Source: Streptomyces seoulensis
GTDB taxonomy: Bacteria; Actinomycetota; Actinomycetes; Streptomycetales; Streptomycetaceae
Direction: 5' to 3'
Assembly: GCA_013364255.1 (NCBI GenBank)
Contig: CP054936.1
Location: 1,178,001 to 1,242,000 of the forward strand
DNA: 64,000 nucleotides
Below the pieces are notes generated by a model. That model saw nothing but the letters and a program-made list of their open reading frames with translations. It did not search any database and was not told the origin of the DNA. Shown here one piece after another: positions 12,004-22,800 of the stretch. The position numbers and the translations under genes were made by a program. The stretch's first letter is position 1; every line of letters begins with the position of its first letter.

Positions 12004-12026
12004 GCCGCCCGTTCCCGGTGGGCGGC
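12004..12026. terminator. Hairpin between convergent genes
   Basis: GCCGCCC (12,004-12,010), a 9-nt loop, then GGGCGGC (12,020-12,026), a perfect 7-bp stem lying between the stops of the convergent FkbM-like gene (11,998) and StrR-family regulator (12,035). It could serve both directions. No U-tract, as is normal in this group. Confidence 0.5.
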
Positions 12027-12034
12027 GGGGGAGA

Positions 12035-13075
12035 TCACCCGCTGGCGAGGAGACCGGCCTGCAGCCGCTCGTCCAGCTCCTTCGCGAAGCCGAGCCACGT
12101 CTTGGCGTACTCCCGGGCCAGACTCGCCACCGTCTCCCGGGAATCGGCGGACAGGGCGGTGCTCAGCGCGGGCCACTCCTGGGTGGCGATGGCGTGCTGC
12201 TGGAGCAGACGCAACAGCCGCCGGCCTTCCTCCCGGTGCCGCAGCGACGGGTCGCGCGCCAGCTTGTCGATCACGACCGTCGGCTCCTGCACCACCAGAC
12301 GTATCCTGCGGTGCGGCTTGCGCCCGGCCGGCTGGGGGCGCGCGGCGGGCCGATCGGCGACCGGGTCCTTGTCCGTCCGGCTCCTGGCGCCGGAGCGCGC
12401 CGGCGCGGGGGGTTCGCCGGAAGCGAGCCGTCTGCGGACGTCGCTGACGGTCGCCGGTGAGACGCAGGCGAGCCGCGCCAGTTCGCGCAGCGAGGCGTCC
12501 GGGCGCTCGGTCAGCAGCTCTGCGACACGGTGCCGGGCCTCCGAGCTGTCCAGCGGACGGACCTTGCCGTCCTGGCCGACGCGCGCGTTGAGCTGGGGAG
12601 TCTCGTCCATCCGACGGCGGATGGCGGCGACGGCCTTGGCGCCCAGCCCCGCCGCCTTGGCTATCGCACGGTCGGACATGTGGGGGAGGGACGCGATGAT
12701 CCTGGCGGCCGCGGCCTTGCGTTCGGCGGGCGAGAGCGGGAGTCCGTGGACCGAGTTGGCCTGCACGGCCCGGAGATACGCCTCTTCGGGGGTTCCGTCG
12801 AAGAATTCGACCTCGATCGTCTTCCGCCCGTTGGAGAGCGCCGCCAGATAGCGGTGCATTCCGTCGATGACCTGCATCGTCCGCCGGTCGACCAGCACGG
12901 CGGGCAGGGGCCCCTCGATTTCGGCGAGCCGGGCGATGTGCTGGGCGTTCACGCCTTCGGAGCGCGGGGAGTCGCCCGGCAGCAGTGAGGCGGTGGGGAC
13001 GGTGGTGATCTGGCTTCTGGAAGTCTTGGTGCAGTGTTCCGGTGAAGGAGTGACCCTTTCACTTCCGGATTGCAT
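12035..13075 (-). CDS. StrR-family (ParB-like) transcriptional activator 1
   Basis: A 346-aa regulator. The N-terminal ParB/sulfiredoxin-like domain (about 22-110) contains LVDRRTMQVIDGMHR (VIDGMHR at 69-75). Two helix-turn-helix segments follow: SDRAIAKAAGLGAKAVAAIRR (134-154) and ASLRELARLACVSPATVSDV (194-213). StrR, Bbr and NovG have this architecture and activate streptomycin, balhimycin and novobiocin genes by binding inverted repeats. ATG 13,075 is preceded by TGGGGGT at good spacing. The frame continues upstream without a stop, but the family start fits here. It is divergent from the NRPS genes across a 772-nt gap and probably activates the boxes found in this window. Confidence 0.9.
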   Translation of the reverse strand: MQSGSERVTPSPEHCTKTSRSQITTVPTASLLPGDSPRSEGVNAQHIARLAEIEGPLPAVLVDRRTMQVIDGMHRYLAALSNGRKTIEVEFFDGTPEEAYLRAVQANSVHGLPLSPAERKAAAARIIASLPHMSDRAIAKAAGLGAKAVAAIRRRMDETPQLNARVGQDGKVRPLDSSEARHRVAELLTERPDASLRELARLACVSPATVSDVRRRLASGEPPAPARSGARSRTDKDPVADRPAARPQPAGRKPHRRIRLVVQEPTVVIDKLARDPSLRHREEGRRLLRLLQQHAIATQEWPALSTALSADSRETVASLAREYAKTWLGFAKELDERLQAGLLASG

Positions 13076-13120
13076 CAAGATAACCCCCAATTTAATCAGT
13101 ATCTCGGATCTGCTGTGCGT

Positions 13121-13152
13121 GGGTCGTGCCGTGCATAGGGCCGGGTCGTGCC
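13121..13152. repeat. Direct repeat GGGTCGTGCC upstream of regulator 1
   Basis: GGGTCGTGCC occurs at 13,121-13,130 and again at 13,143-13,152, 22 bp apart (two helical turns), 45-75 bp upstream of the regulator start on its own strand side. It could be an operator controlling the regulator. In the rest of the 772-nt gap (13,076-13,847) I see only box D, the NRPS promoter and the NRPS leader; small open frames there have no recognisable product. Confidence 0.35.
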
Positions 13153-13529
13153 ACGTAGTTCTACGAGTACTTGAAGCAGCGGGGTGAGTCGGGCCGGTAT
13201 CCGTACGGACGTCAACGGCCACTGGGCGACCATCACGCGACCGTACGGCGATTGCCAGACGCTCTCCTGGCTCCACCCTACATTCACATCTCCACCGCGG
13301 CAGGTGAGTTTTTCCGGAACCGGCGGCTCCGATTCCCTGTCCTCACCTGGGGTGAGCACGGCCGCTGCCTGCGGAGAAGCCGAGGGGGCGAGCGACTCGA
13401 AACGGGTGTTTCCGGTGCTAAGCAGAAGATCCAGCTATGTCCGGCGCACGTCCCCTGAAAAAGCGGGAAACTCCTGACAAGGACGCTCGCCGGCCGGAGG
13501 GCAATGCCCCCGGGAGGCCGGCCGTCCCT

Positions 13530-13558
13530 GTTCAAGTGCGGTTGGGACACAGTTGAAC
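13530..13558. promoter_or_regulatory. StrR-type operator, box D (NRPS promoter)
   Basis: GTTCAAGTG-N11-CAGTTGAAC, one mismatch between half-sites. It ends 24 bp before a TTGATC -35 element, the same geometry as box B. It is the only box between regulator 1 and the NRPS genes, so it should govern the assembly-line transcript. Confidence 0.82.
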
Positions 13559-13582
13559 GGCCGGCGGTTTTGATCGCCGGGA

Positions 13583-13611
13583 TTGATCAGGCATGCGGCC
13601 TGGCTCATAGT
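13583..13611 (+). promoter_or_regulatory. Candidate NRPS operon promoter
   Basis: TTGATC at 13,583-13,588, a 17-bp spacer, CATAGT at 13,606-13,611. A second TTGATC lies 13 bp upstream at 13,570-13,575. The predicted transcript would have a leader of about 230 nt before the NRPS start. Confidence 0.6.
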
Positions 13612-13847
13612 GAACTGGCTCGGCCAAGGCTGCCCGTGGACGCGTCTCGTAAGGGATGACCTGATGACCGACACTCCCGGCGAGAATTCGTAAAAATCGA
13701 AACAACTACTGCACCCGACGAAACCGACAGTTGACTGACGAGCCGCCGCCGTCGCGGAGGCCGCGAAGGCGTGCCCCTCGGGATGCGACACCTTCGAACC
13801 GGGAGCAAGCTCCCCGCCGCGGTTATGCGTAAACAGGAGGAATCCCG

Positions 13848-16800
13848 ATGATCCCGTTGTCGTACGCGCAGCGCCGGCTGTGGTTCCTGACGCAGTTGGA
13901 GGGGCCGAGCGCGACGTACAACATCCCGATGGCCCTGCGGTTGTCGGGTGAGCTGAACCGGGATGCGCTGGAAGACGCGCTGCGGGACGTGGTGGAACGC
14001 CATGAGGTGCTGCGGACGGTGATCGCGGTGGCCGACGGGGAGCCGCACCAGCGGATCCTGCCGGTCGAGGAGACGGGCTTCGCCCTGACCGTCGCCGAGG
14101 TGAGCGCGGCGGACCTGGACGGCGCGGTGGCGGAGGCGGCACGCCACGTCTTCCCGCTGGACTCGGAGATCCCGCTGCGGGCCCGGCTGTTCGCCGTAGG
14201 CCCGGATGAGCACGTGCTGATGCTGGTGGTGCACCACATCGCGGGTGACGGCTGGTCGATGGGACCGCTGGCCCGGGACCTCTCCCTGGCGTACGCGGCG
14301 CGGTGTGCGGGCCGGGAGCCGGCGTGGGCGGAGCTGCCGGTGCAGTACGCGGATTATGTGCTGTGGCAGCAGGAGGTGTTCGGGTCGGAGGATGATCCGG
14401 AGAGTGTGCTGTCGCGGCAGGTGAACTTCTGGCGTGAGGCGCTGGCGGACGCGCCGGAGGAGCTGGCGCTGCCGTATGACCGGACGCGTCCGGCGGTGGC
14501 TTCGCACGAGGGGTATGCGGTCGGGCTTCAGCTGTCGGCGGATGTGCATGCGCGGTTGCGTGAGGTGGCGCGTGAGCGTGGCGTGACGGTGTTCATGGTG
14601 TTGCAGGCGGCGCTGGCGGTGACGTTGTCGCGGGTGGGTGCGGGGACGGACATCCCGATCGGTTCGGCGGTCGCGGGCCGTACCGACGAGGCGCTGGACG
14701 ATCTGGTCGGGTTCTTCGTGAACACGCTGGTGATGCGGACGGATCTGTCGGGTGATCCGACGTTCGGGCAGGTGCTGGAGCGGGTCCGGGAGACGAGTCT
14801 GGCCGCGTTCGCGCACCAGGACGTGCCCTTCGAGCGGCTGGTGGAGGAGCTGGCGCCGGTGCGTTCCCTGGCGCGGCACCCGCTGTTCCAGGTGATGCTG
14901 ACCCTCCAGAACAACGCCCAGGCCAGCGTCGACCTGCCGGGATTGCGGGTCGAAGGGATGGTCACCCAGCAGCTGACGGGCGCTCGGAACACCAAGTTCG
15001 ACCTGGACATCATGGCGACCGAGGTCTTCGACGCGGACGGCGCCCCGGCCGGCCTGACCGGCCGCATCGTTGTGTCCGCTGACGTGTTCGAGGCGGGGGC
15101 GGCTGGTCGGTTCGCGGAGTGGCTGACGCGGGTGGTCGAGGTGGCGGTGGGCGACCCGGGCGTTCGGGTGCGTGGAATCGATGTGGTGGGTTCGGTGGAG
15201 CGGTCGTTGGTGTTGGAGGGGTGGAACGGTGCGGGTGTGGGTGTGGGTGTGGTGGGTGGGTTGGTTCCGGAGCGGATTGCGGAGTGGGCGGTGGTGGATC
15301 CGGGTGCGGTGGCGGTGGTGTGTGAGGGGGTGGAGTTGTCGTATGGGGAGTTGGATGTGTGGGCGAATCGGTTTGCGTGGTTGTTGAGGGGGCGGGGTGT
15401 GGGTGTGGAGTCGGTGGTGGGTTTGTGTTTGCCGCGGGGTGTGGAGATGGTGGCTGCGGTGGTGGGTGTGTGGCGTGCGGGTGGGGCGTATGTGCCGTTG
15501 GATCCGGAGTATCCGGTGGAGCGGTTGGAGTTCATGGTGGGGGACAGTGGGGTTGGGGTTGTGGTGGGTCGGGGTGGTCGGTTGGGGGAGTTGTCGGTGG
15601 CGGGGGTGGGTGTGGTGGATTTGGGTGATGGTGGTGTGGTGGAGGAGTTGGCTGGTTTGTCGGGGGGTGTGGGTCCTGGGGTGGGGGTGTTGCCGGGGTC
15701 TGCGGCGTATGTGGTGTATACGTCGGGTTCGACGGGGCGGCCGAAGGGTGTGGTGGCGACGCATGGGGGGTTGCGGAATTTGGTGGGTGCGTTGGGTCCG
15801 GTGATGGGGGTGGGTCCGGGGGTTGGGGTGTTGCAGTTCGCGTCGTTCAGTTTTGATGCGTCGGTGTTGGATGTGGCGGTGACGTTGGCGTCGGGTGGGA
15901 CGTTGGTGGTGGCGTCGGGGGCGGAGCGGGCGGATGTGTCGTTGTTGGCGGGGTTGGTTCGGGGGCGTGGTGTGGTGTCGGCGAGTGTGGTGCCGTCGTT
16001 GTTGGGGGTGTTGGATCCGGGTGAGTTGGGTGGTTTGTCGACGGTTGTGGTGGGTGCGGAGCCGATTGGTGTGGCGCAGGCGGGTGTGTGGTCGCGGGGT
16101 CGTTCGTTGGTGAATACGTATGGTCCGACTGAGACGACGGTGATGGTGACGGCGGGTGGGGTTGATGGGTCGGGGTCGGTGGTGCCGATGGGTGCTCCGG
16201 TGGTGAATACGCGGGTGTATGTGTTGGATGAGTGGTTGCGTCCGGTGCCGGTGGGTGTGGTGGGTGAGTTGTATGTGGCGGGTGCGCAGGTGACGCGTGG
16301 GTATGTGGGTCGGCCTGGGTTGACGGGTGAGCGGTTTGTGGCGTGTCCGTTCGGTCCGGCCGGTGAGCGGATGTATCGGACGGGGGATCGTGTCCGGTGG
16401 TCGGGTGAGGGTCAGTTGGTGTTCGCGGGGCGTGCGGATGAGCAGGTGAAGATCCGTGGGTTCCGGATCGAGCCGGGTGAGGTGCAGGCGGTGTTGTCGG
16501 CGCATCCGGGGGTGGGTCAGGCGGCGGTCCTGGTGCATGAGGACACGGCCGGCGACAAACGCCTGGTCGCCTACGTCGTTCCGGTCCGCGGCGAAGGCGC
16601 CGCCGTGCCGCAGGATCTCGGTCGCGACGTACGGGAGTTCGTGGCGGGCCGGCTGCCGCAGTACATGGTGCCCTCGGCGGTGATGGTGCTGGAGGCGCTG
16701 CCGCTGACGGTGAACGGCAAGCTGGACCGCAAGGCGCTGCCGGCCCCGGAGTACGTGAGCGGCGGAGGCCGTGGTCCGGCGACGGTGCAGGAGGAGATCC

Positions 16801-19800
16801 TGTGCCAGGCGTTCGCTCAGGTTCTCGGTCGGGAGCGGGTCGGGGTCGATGACGACTTCTTCGTGCTGGGTGGGCATTCGCTGTTGGCGACGCGGTTGGT
16901 GAGTCGGGTGCGTGCGGTGCTGGGGGTGGAGGTGGCGCTGCGGACGTTGTTCGAGGCGTCGACGCCGGCTGCTCTCGCTGCGCGGTTGGGGCAGGCTGGT
17001 GTGGCGCGTCCGGCGTTGGTGGCGGGGGTGCGTCCGCAGCGGGTGCCGTTGTCGTACGCGCAGCGCCGGCTGTGGTTCCTGACGCAGTTGGAGGGGCCGA
17101 GCGCGACGTACAACATTCCGACGGCCCTGCGGTTGTCGGGTGGGTTGGACCGGGGTGCGCTGGAGGGTGCGCTGCGGGATGTGGTGGGGCGGCATGAGGT
17201 GCTGCGGACGGTGTTCGCGGTGGCTGACGGGGAGCCGTATCAGCGGATTCTGCCGGTGGAGGAGGCCGGGTTCGCGCTGTCTGTCGCCGAGGTGGGCGCG
17301 GAGGAGCTGGCCGGGGCGGTGGCGGAGGCGGCACGCTATGCGTTCGACTTCGCGGAGGAGATCCCTGTCCGGGCATGGCTGTTCTCGGTGGGTCCGGATG
17401 AGCATGTGCTGATGCTGGTGGTGCATCACATCGCGGGTGACGGGTGGTCGATGGGTCCGCTGGCGCGGGATGTGTCGGCGGCGTACGCGGCGCGGGTCGA
17501 GGGCCGGGAGCCGGTGTGGGCGCCGTTGCCGGTGCAGTACGCGGATTATGTGCTGTGGCAGCAGGAGGTGTTCGGGTCGGAGGATGATCCGGAGAGTGTG
17601 CTGTCGCGGCAGGTGAACTTCTGGCGTGAGGCGCTGGCCGACGCGCCGGAGGAGCTGGCGCTGCCGTATGACCGGACGCGTCCGGCGGTGGCTTCGCACG
17701 AGGGGTATGCGGTCGGGCTTCAGCTGTCGGCGGATGTGCATGCGCGGTTGCGTGAGGTGGCGCGTGAGCGTGGCGTGACGGTGTTCATGGTGTTGCAGGC
17801 GGCGCTGGCGGTGACGTTGTCGCGGGTGGGTGCGGGGACGGACATCCCGATCGGTTCGGCGGTCGCGGGCCGTACCGACGAGGCGCTGGACGATCTGGTC
17901 GGGTTCTTCGTGAACACGCTGGTGATGCGGACGGATCTGTCGGGTGATCCGACGTTCGGGCAGGTGCTGGAGCGGGTCCGGGAGACGAGTCTGGCCGCGT
18001 TCGCGCACCAGGACGTGCCCTTCGAGCGGCTGGTGGAGGAGCTGGCGCCGGTGCGTTCCCTGGCGCGGCACCCGCTGTTCCAGGTGATGCTGACCCTCCA
18101 GAACAACGCCCAGGCCAGCGTCGACCTGCCGGGACTGCGTGCGGGCGGAGTACCGGCCCCGACGGCCGGCCCGGCCGGCACGCCCCGGCCGGTGACGGCC
18201 AAGTTCGACCTGGACGTCACCGCCACCGAGGTCTTCGACACCGACGGCACGCCTGCTGGTCTGCGGGGTGTGGTGACTGTGGCTGCTGATGTGTTCGAGG
18301 CGCGGGCGGCTGGTCGGTTTGCGGAGTGGTTGACGCGGGTGGTTGAGGCGGTGGTGGAGGCTCCGGACGTCCGGATGAGTGCGGTGGAGGTACTGAGCCT
18401 GGATGAGCGGTCGTTGGTGTTGGAGGGGTGGAACGGTGCGGGTGCGGGTGTGGGTGTGGTGGGTGGGTTGGTTCCGGAGCGGATTGCGGAGTGGGCGGTG
18501 GTGGATCCGGGTGCGGTGGCGGTGGTGTGTGAGGGGGTGGAGTTGTCGTATGGGGAGTTGGATGTGTGGGCGAATCGGTTTGCGTGGTTGTTGAGGGGGC
18601 GGGGTGTGGGTGTGGAGTCGGTGGTGGGTTTGTGTTTGCCGCGGGGTGTGGAGATGGTGGCTGCGGTGGTGGGTGTGTGGCGTGCGGGTGGGGCGTATGT
18701 GCCGTTGGATCCGGAGTATCCGGTGGAGCGGTTGGAGTTCATGGTGGGGGACAGTGGGGTTGGGGTGGGGGTGGGTCGGGGTGGTCGGTTGGGGGAGTTG
18801 TCGGTGGCGGGGGTGGGTGTGGTGGATTTGGGTGATGGTGGTGTGGTGGAGGAGTTGGCTGGTTTGTCGGGGGGTGTGGGTCCTGGGGTGGGGGTGTTGC
18901 CGGGGTCTGCGGCGTATGTGGTGTATACGTCGGGTTCGACGGGGCGGCCGAAGGGTGTGGTGGCGACGCATGGGGGGTTGCGGAATTTGGTGGGTGCGTT
19001 GGGTCCGGTGATGGGGGTGGGTCCGGGGGTTGGGGTGTTGCAGTTCGCGTCGTTCAGTTTTGATGCGTCGGTGTTGGATGTGGCGGTGACGTTGGCGTCG
19101 GGTGGGACGTTGGTGGTGGCGTCGGGGGCGGAGCGGGCGGATGTGTCGTTGTTGGCGGGGTTGGTTCGGGGGCGTGGTGTGGTGTCGGCGAGTGTGGTGC
19201 CGTCGTTGTTGGGGGTGTTGGATCCGGGTGAGTTGGGTGGTTTGTCGACGGTTGTGGTGGGTGCGGAGCCGATTGGTGTGGCGCAGGCGGGTGTGTGGTC
19301 GCGGGGTCGTTCGTTGGTGAATACGTATGGTCCGACTGAGACGACGGTGATGGTGACGGCGGGTGGGGTTGATGGGTCGGGGTCGGTGGTGCCGATGGGT
19401 GCTCCGGTGGTGAATACGCGGGTGTATGTGTTGGATGAGTGGTTGCGTCCGGTGCCGGTGGGTGTGGTGGGTGAGTTGTATGTGGCGGGTGCGCAGGTGA
19501 CGCGTGGGTATGTGGGTCGGCCTGGGTTGACGGGTGAGCGGTTTGTGGCGTGTCCGTTCGGTCCGGCCGGTGAGCGGATGTATCGGACGGGGGATCGTGT
19601 CCGGTGGTCGGGTGAGGGTCAGTTGGTGTTCGCGGGGCGTGCGGATGAGCAGGTGAAGATCCGTGGGTTCCGGATCGAGCCGGGTGAGGTGCAGGCGGTG
19701 TTGTCGGCGCATCCGGGGGTGGGTCAGGCGGCGGTCCTGGTGCACGAGGACACAGCCGGCGACAAACGCCTGGTCGCCTACGTGGTCGGCGATGCCGGCG

Positions 19801-22800
19801 AGTCCGAGCTGCGTGACTTCGTCGCGGAAAGGGTGCCGCAGTACATGGTGCCGTCGGCGGTGATGGTGCTGGAGGCGCTGCCGCTGACGGTGAACGGCAA
19901 GCTGGACCGCAAGGCGCTGCCCGCTCCCGAGTTCACCGCGGGGGCCGGGCGGGCTCCGGTCACGGTGCAGGAGGAGATCCTGTGCCAGGCGTTCGCCCAG
20001 GTCCTCGGCCTGGACAAGGTCGGGGTCGACGACGACTTCTTTGCGCTCGGCGGTCATTCGCTGCTGGCGACGCGGTTGGTGAGCCGGGTGCGTGCGGTGC
20101 TGGGGGTGGAGGTGGCGCTGCGGACGTTGTTCGAGGCGTCGACGCCGGCTGCTCTCGCCGCACGGCTGGAGCAGGCGGGTGCGGCGCGTCCGGCGCTGGT
20201 GGCGGGGGAGCGGCCGCAGCGGGTGCCGCTGTCGTACGCCCAGCGCCGGCTGTGGTTCCTGGCACAGCTGGAAGGCCCGAGCGCGACGTACAACATTCCG
20301 ATCGGGGTGCGGCTGACCGGCGCGCTGGACCGACGGGCGCTGGAAGCGGCCCTGCGGGACGTGGTGGGGCGGCATGAGGTGCTGCGGACGGTGTTCGCGG
20401 TGGCCGACGGACAGCCGTACCAGCGGATACTGCCGGTGGAGGAGAGCGGCTTCGCGCTGTCCGTCGCCGAGGTGAGCGCGGACGACCTGGCCGGCGCTGT
20501 CGCGGAGGCGGCACGCTATGCGTTCGACTTCGCGGAGGAGATCCCTGTCCGGGCGTGGCTGTTCTCGGTGGGTCCGGATGAGCATGTGCTGATGCTGGTG
20601 GTGCACCACATCGCCGGTGACGGCTGGTCGTCCGCTCCGCTCGAACGCGACCTGGCCGCCGCCTACACGGCCCGGGTCGAGGGCCGGGCACCGGCGTGGG
20701 CGCCGTTGCCGGTGCAGTACGCGGACTACGCCTTGTGGCAGCGCGGGCTGCTGGGTGAGGAGAACGATCCGGAGAGCGTGCTGTCGCGGCAGGTGGGGTT
20801 CTGGCGTGAGGCGCTGGCGGACGCTCCGGAGGAGCTGGCGCTGCCGTACGACCGGTCGCGTCCGGCGGTGGCCTCGCACGAGGGTCATGCGGTGGCGCTG
20901 GAGCTGTCTGCGGACGTGCATGCGCGGTTGCGTGAGGTGGCGCGTGAGCGCGGCGTGACCGTGTTCATGGTGCTTCAGGCGGCGCTCGCGGTGACGTTGT
21001 CGCGGCTGGGTGCGGGCACGGACATCCCCATCGGTTCCGCGATCGCGGGCCGTACCGACGAGGCACTCGACGATCTGGTCGGGTTCTTCGTGAACACGCT
21101 GGTGATGCGCACGGATCTCTCGGGTGATCCGGCGTTCGGCGAGGTGCTGGAGCGGGTCCGGGAGACGAGCCTGGCCGCGTTCGCGCACCAGGACGTGCCC
21201 TTCGAGCGGCTGGTCGAGGAGCTGGCGCCGTCCCGGTCGGCCGCGCGGCATCCGCTGTTCCAGGTGATGCTGACGTTGCAGAACAACCTGCGCGCGGCAA
21301 CCGAGCTTCCGGGCCTGCGTACCGCAGGAGTGCCGGCCGGCCCGGCGGGGTCGGCGACGGCCAAGTTCGACCTGGACGTCATGGCGACCGAGGTCTTCGA
21401 CGGCGAAGGCGCCCCGGCCGGCCTGACCGGTCGGCTGATCGTGGCCGCCGATGTGTTCGATGCGGCGACGGCTGAGCGGTTGGTGGGTTGGTTCGGGCGG
21501 TTGTTGGGTGATTTGGTGGCGGATCCTGATGTGCGGGTGGGGGGTGTGGAGTTCCTTGGTGAGGGTGAGCGGTCGTTGGTGTTGGGTTGGGCTGGTGGGG
21601 TGGGTGAGGGGTTGGTGGGGCGTTCTTCGGTGGTGGAGTTGTTTGAGGCGCAGGTGGTGCGTGATCCGGGTGCGGTGGCGGTGGTGTGTGAGGGGCGGTC
21701 GTTGTCGTATGGGGAGTTGAATGCGTGGGCGAATCGTCTGGCGCGGTCGTTGGTGGCTCGGGGTGCGGGGCCTGAGCGGTTGGTGGCGTTGGTGTTGCCG
21801 CGGTCGGTGGAGTTGGTGGTGGCGGTGTTGGCGGTGTTGAAGTCGGGTGCGGCGTATGTGCCGGTGGATCCGGAGTATCCGGCGGAGCGGGTGGCGTTGG
21901 TGTTGGAGGAGGCGCGTCCGGTGGTGACGTTGGGTGTGGGTGAGGTGGATGTGGAGGAGGGGGTGTTCGGTGAGGGTGATTTGGGGGTGGGGGTGTTGCC
22001 GGAGTCTGCGGCGTATGTGATTTATACGTCGGGTTCGACGGGGCGGCCGAAGGGTGTGGTGGTGCCGCATCAGAATGTGGTGCGGTTGTTGGGGTCGACG
22101 CGGGAGTGGTTCGGGTTCGTTCCGGATGATGTGTGGACGTTGTTCCAATCGTATGCGTTCGATTTCTCGGTGTGGGAGTTGTGGGGTGCGTTGTTGCATG
22201 GTGGGCGGTTGGTGGTGGTGCCGTTCGGGGTGAGTCGGGAGCCGCGGGAGTTCGCGCGGTTGTTGGCGGAGGAGGGGGTGACGGTGCTGAATCAGACGCC
22301 GTCGGCGTTCTATCAGTTGATGGGGGTGGAGCGGGACGACTGGGTGTTGCGGTGTGTGGTGTTCGGTGGTGAGGCGTTGGATGTGGGTCGTCTGGAGGGG
22401 TGGTTCGAGCGGCATGGTGATGGGGGGCCGCGGTTGGTGAACATGTACGGGATCACGGAGACGACGGTGCATGTCTCGTACTTCCCGCTGGAGGGTGCGG
22501 ATGCGGGCGAGAGTGCTGGTGTGGTGGGTGTGGGTCTTCCGGATCTGCGGGTGTTCGTGCTGGATGAGTGGTTGCGTCCGGTGCCGGTGGGTGTTGCGGG
22601 TGAGGTGTATGTGGCGGGTGCGGGTCTGGCGCGGGGGTATGTGCGGCGTGCGGGGTTGACGTCGGAGCGGTTCGTGGCGTGTCCGTTCGGTCCGGCCGGT
22701 GAGCGGATGTACCGGACGGGGGATCGTGCGCACTGGAGGGCCGATGGCCGGCTGGTGTATGGGGGGCGTGGGGATGAGCAGGTGCAGTTGCGTGGGTTCC

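Noticed and set aside
13171-13477. Small plus-strand frames in the gap before the NRPS genes
   Set aside because: No ribosome site, no family features, and they overlap the control region.
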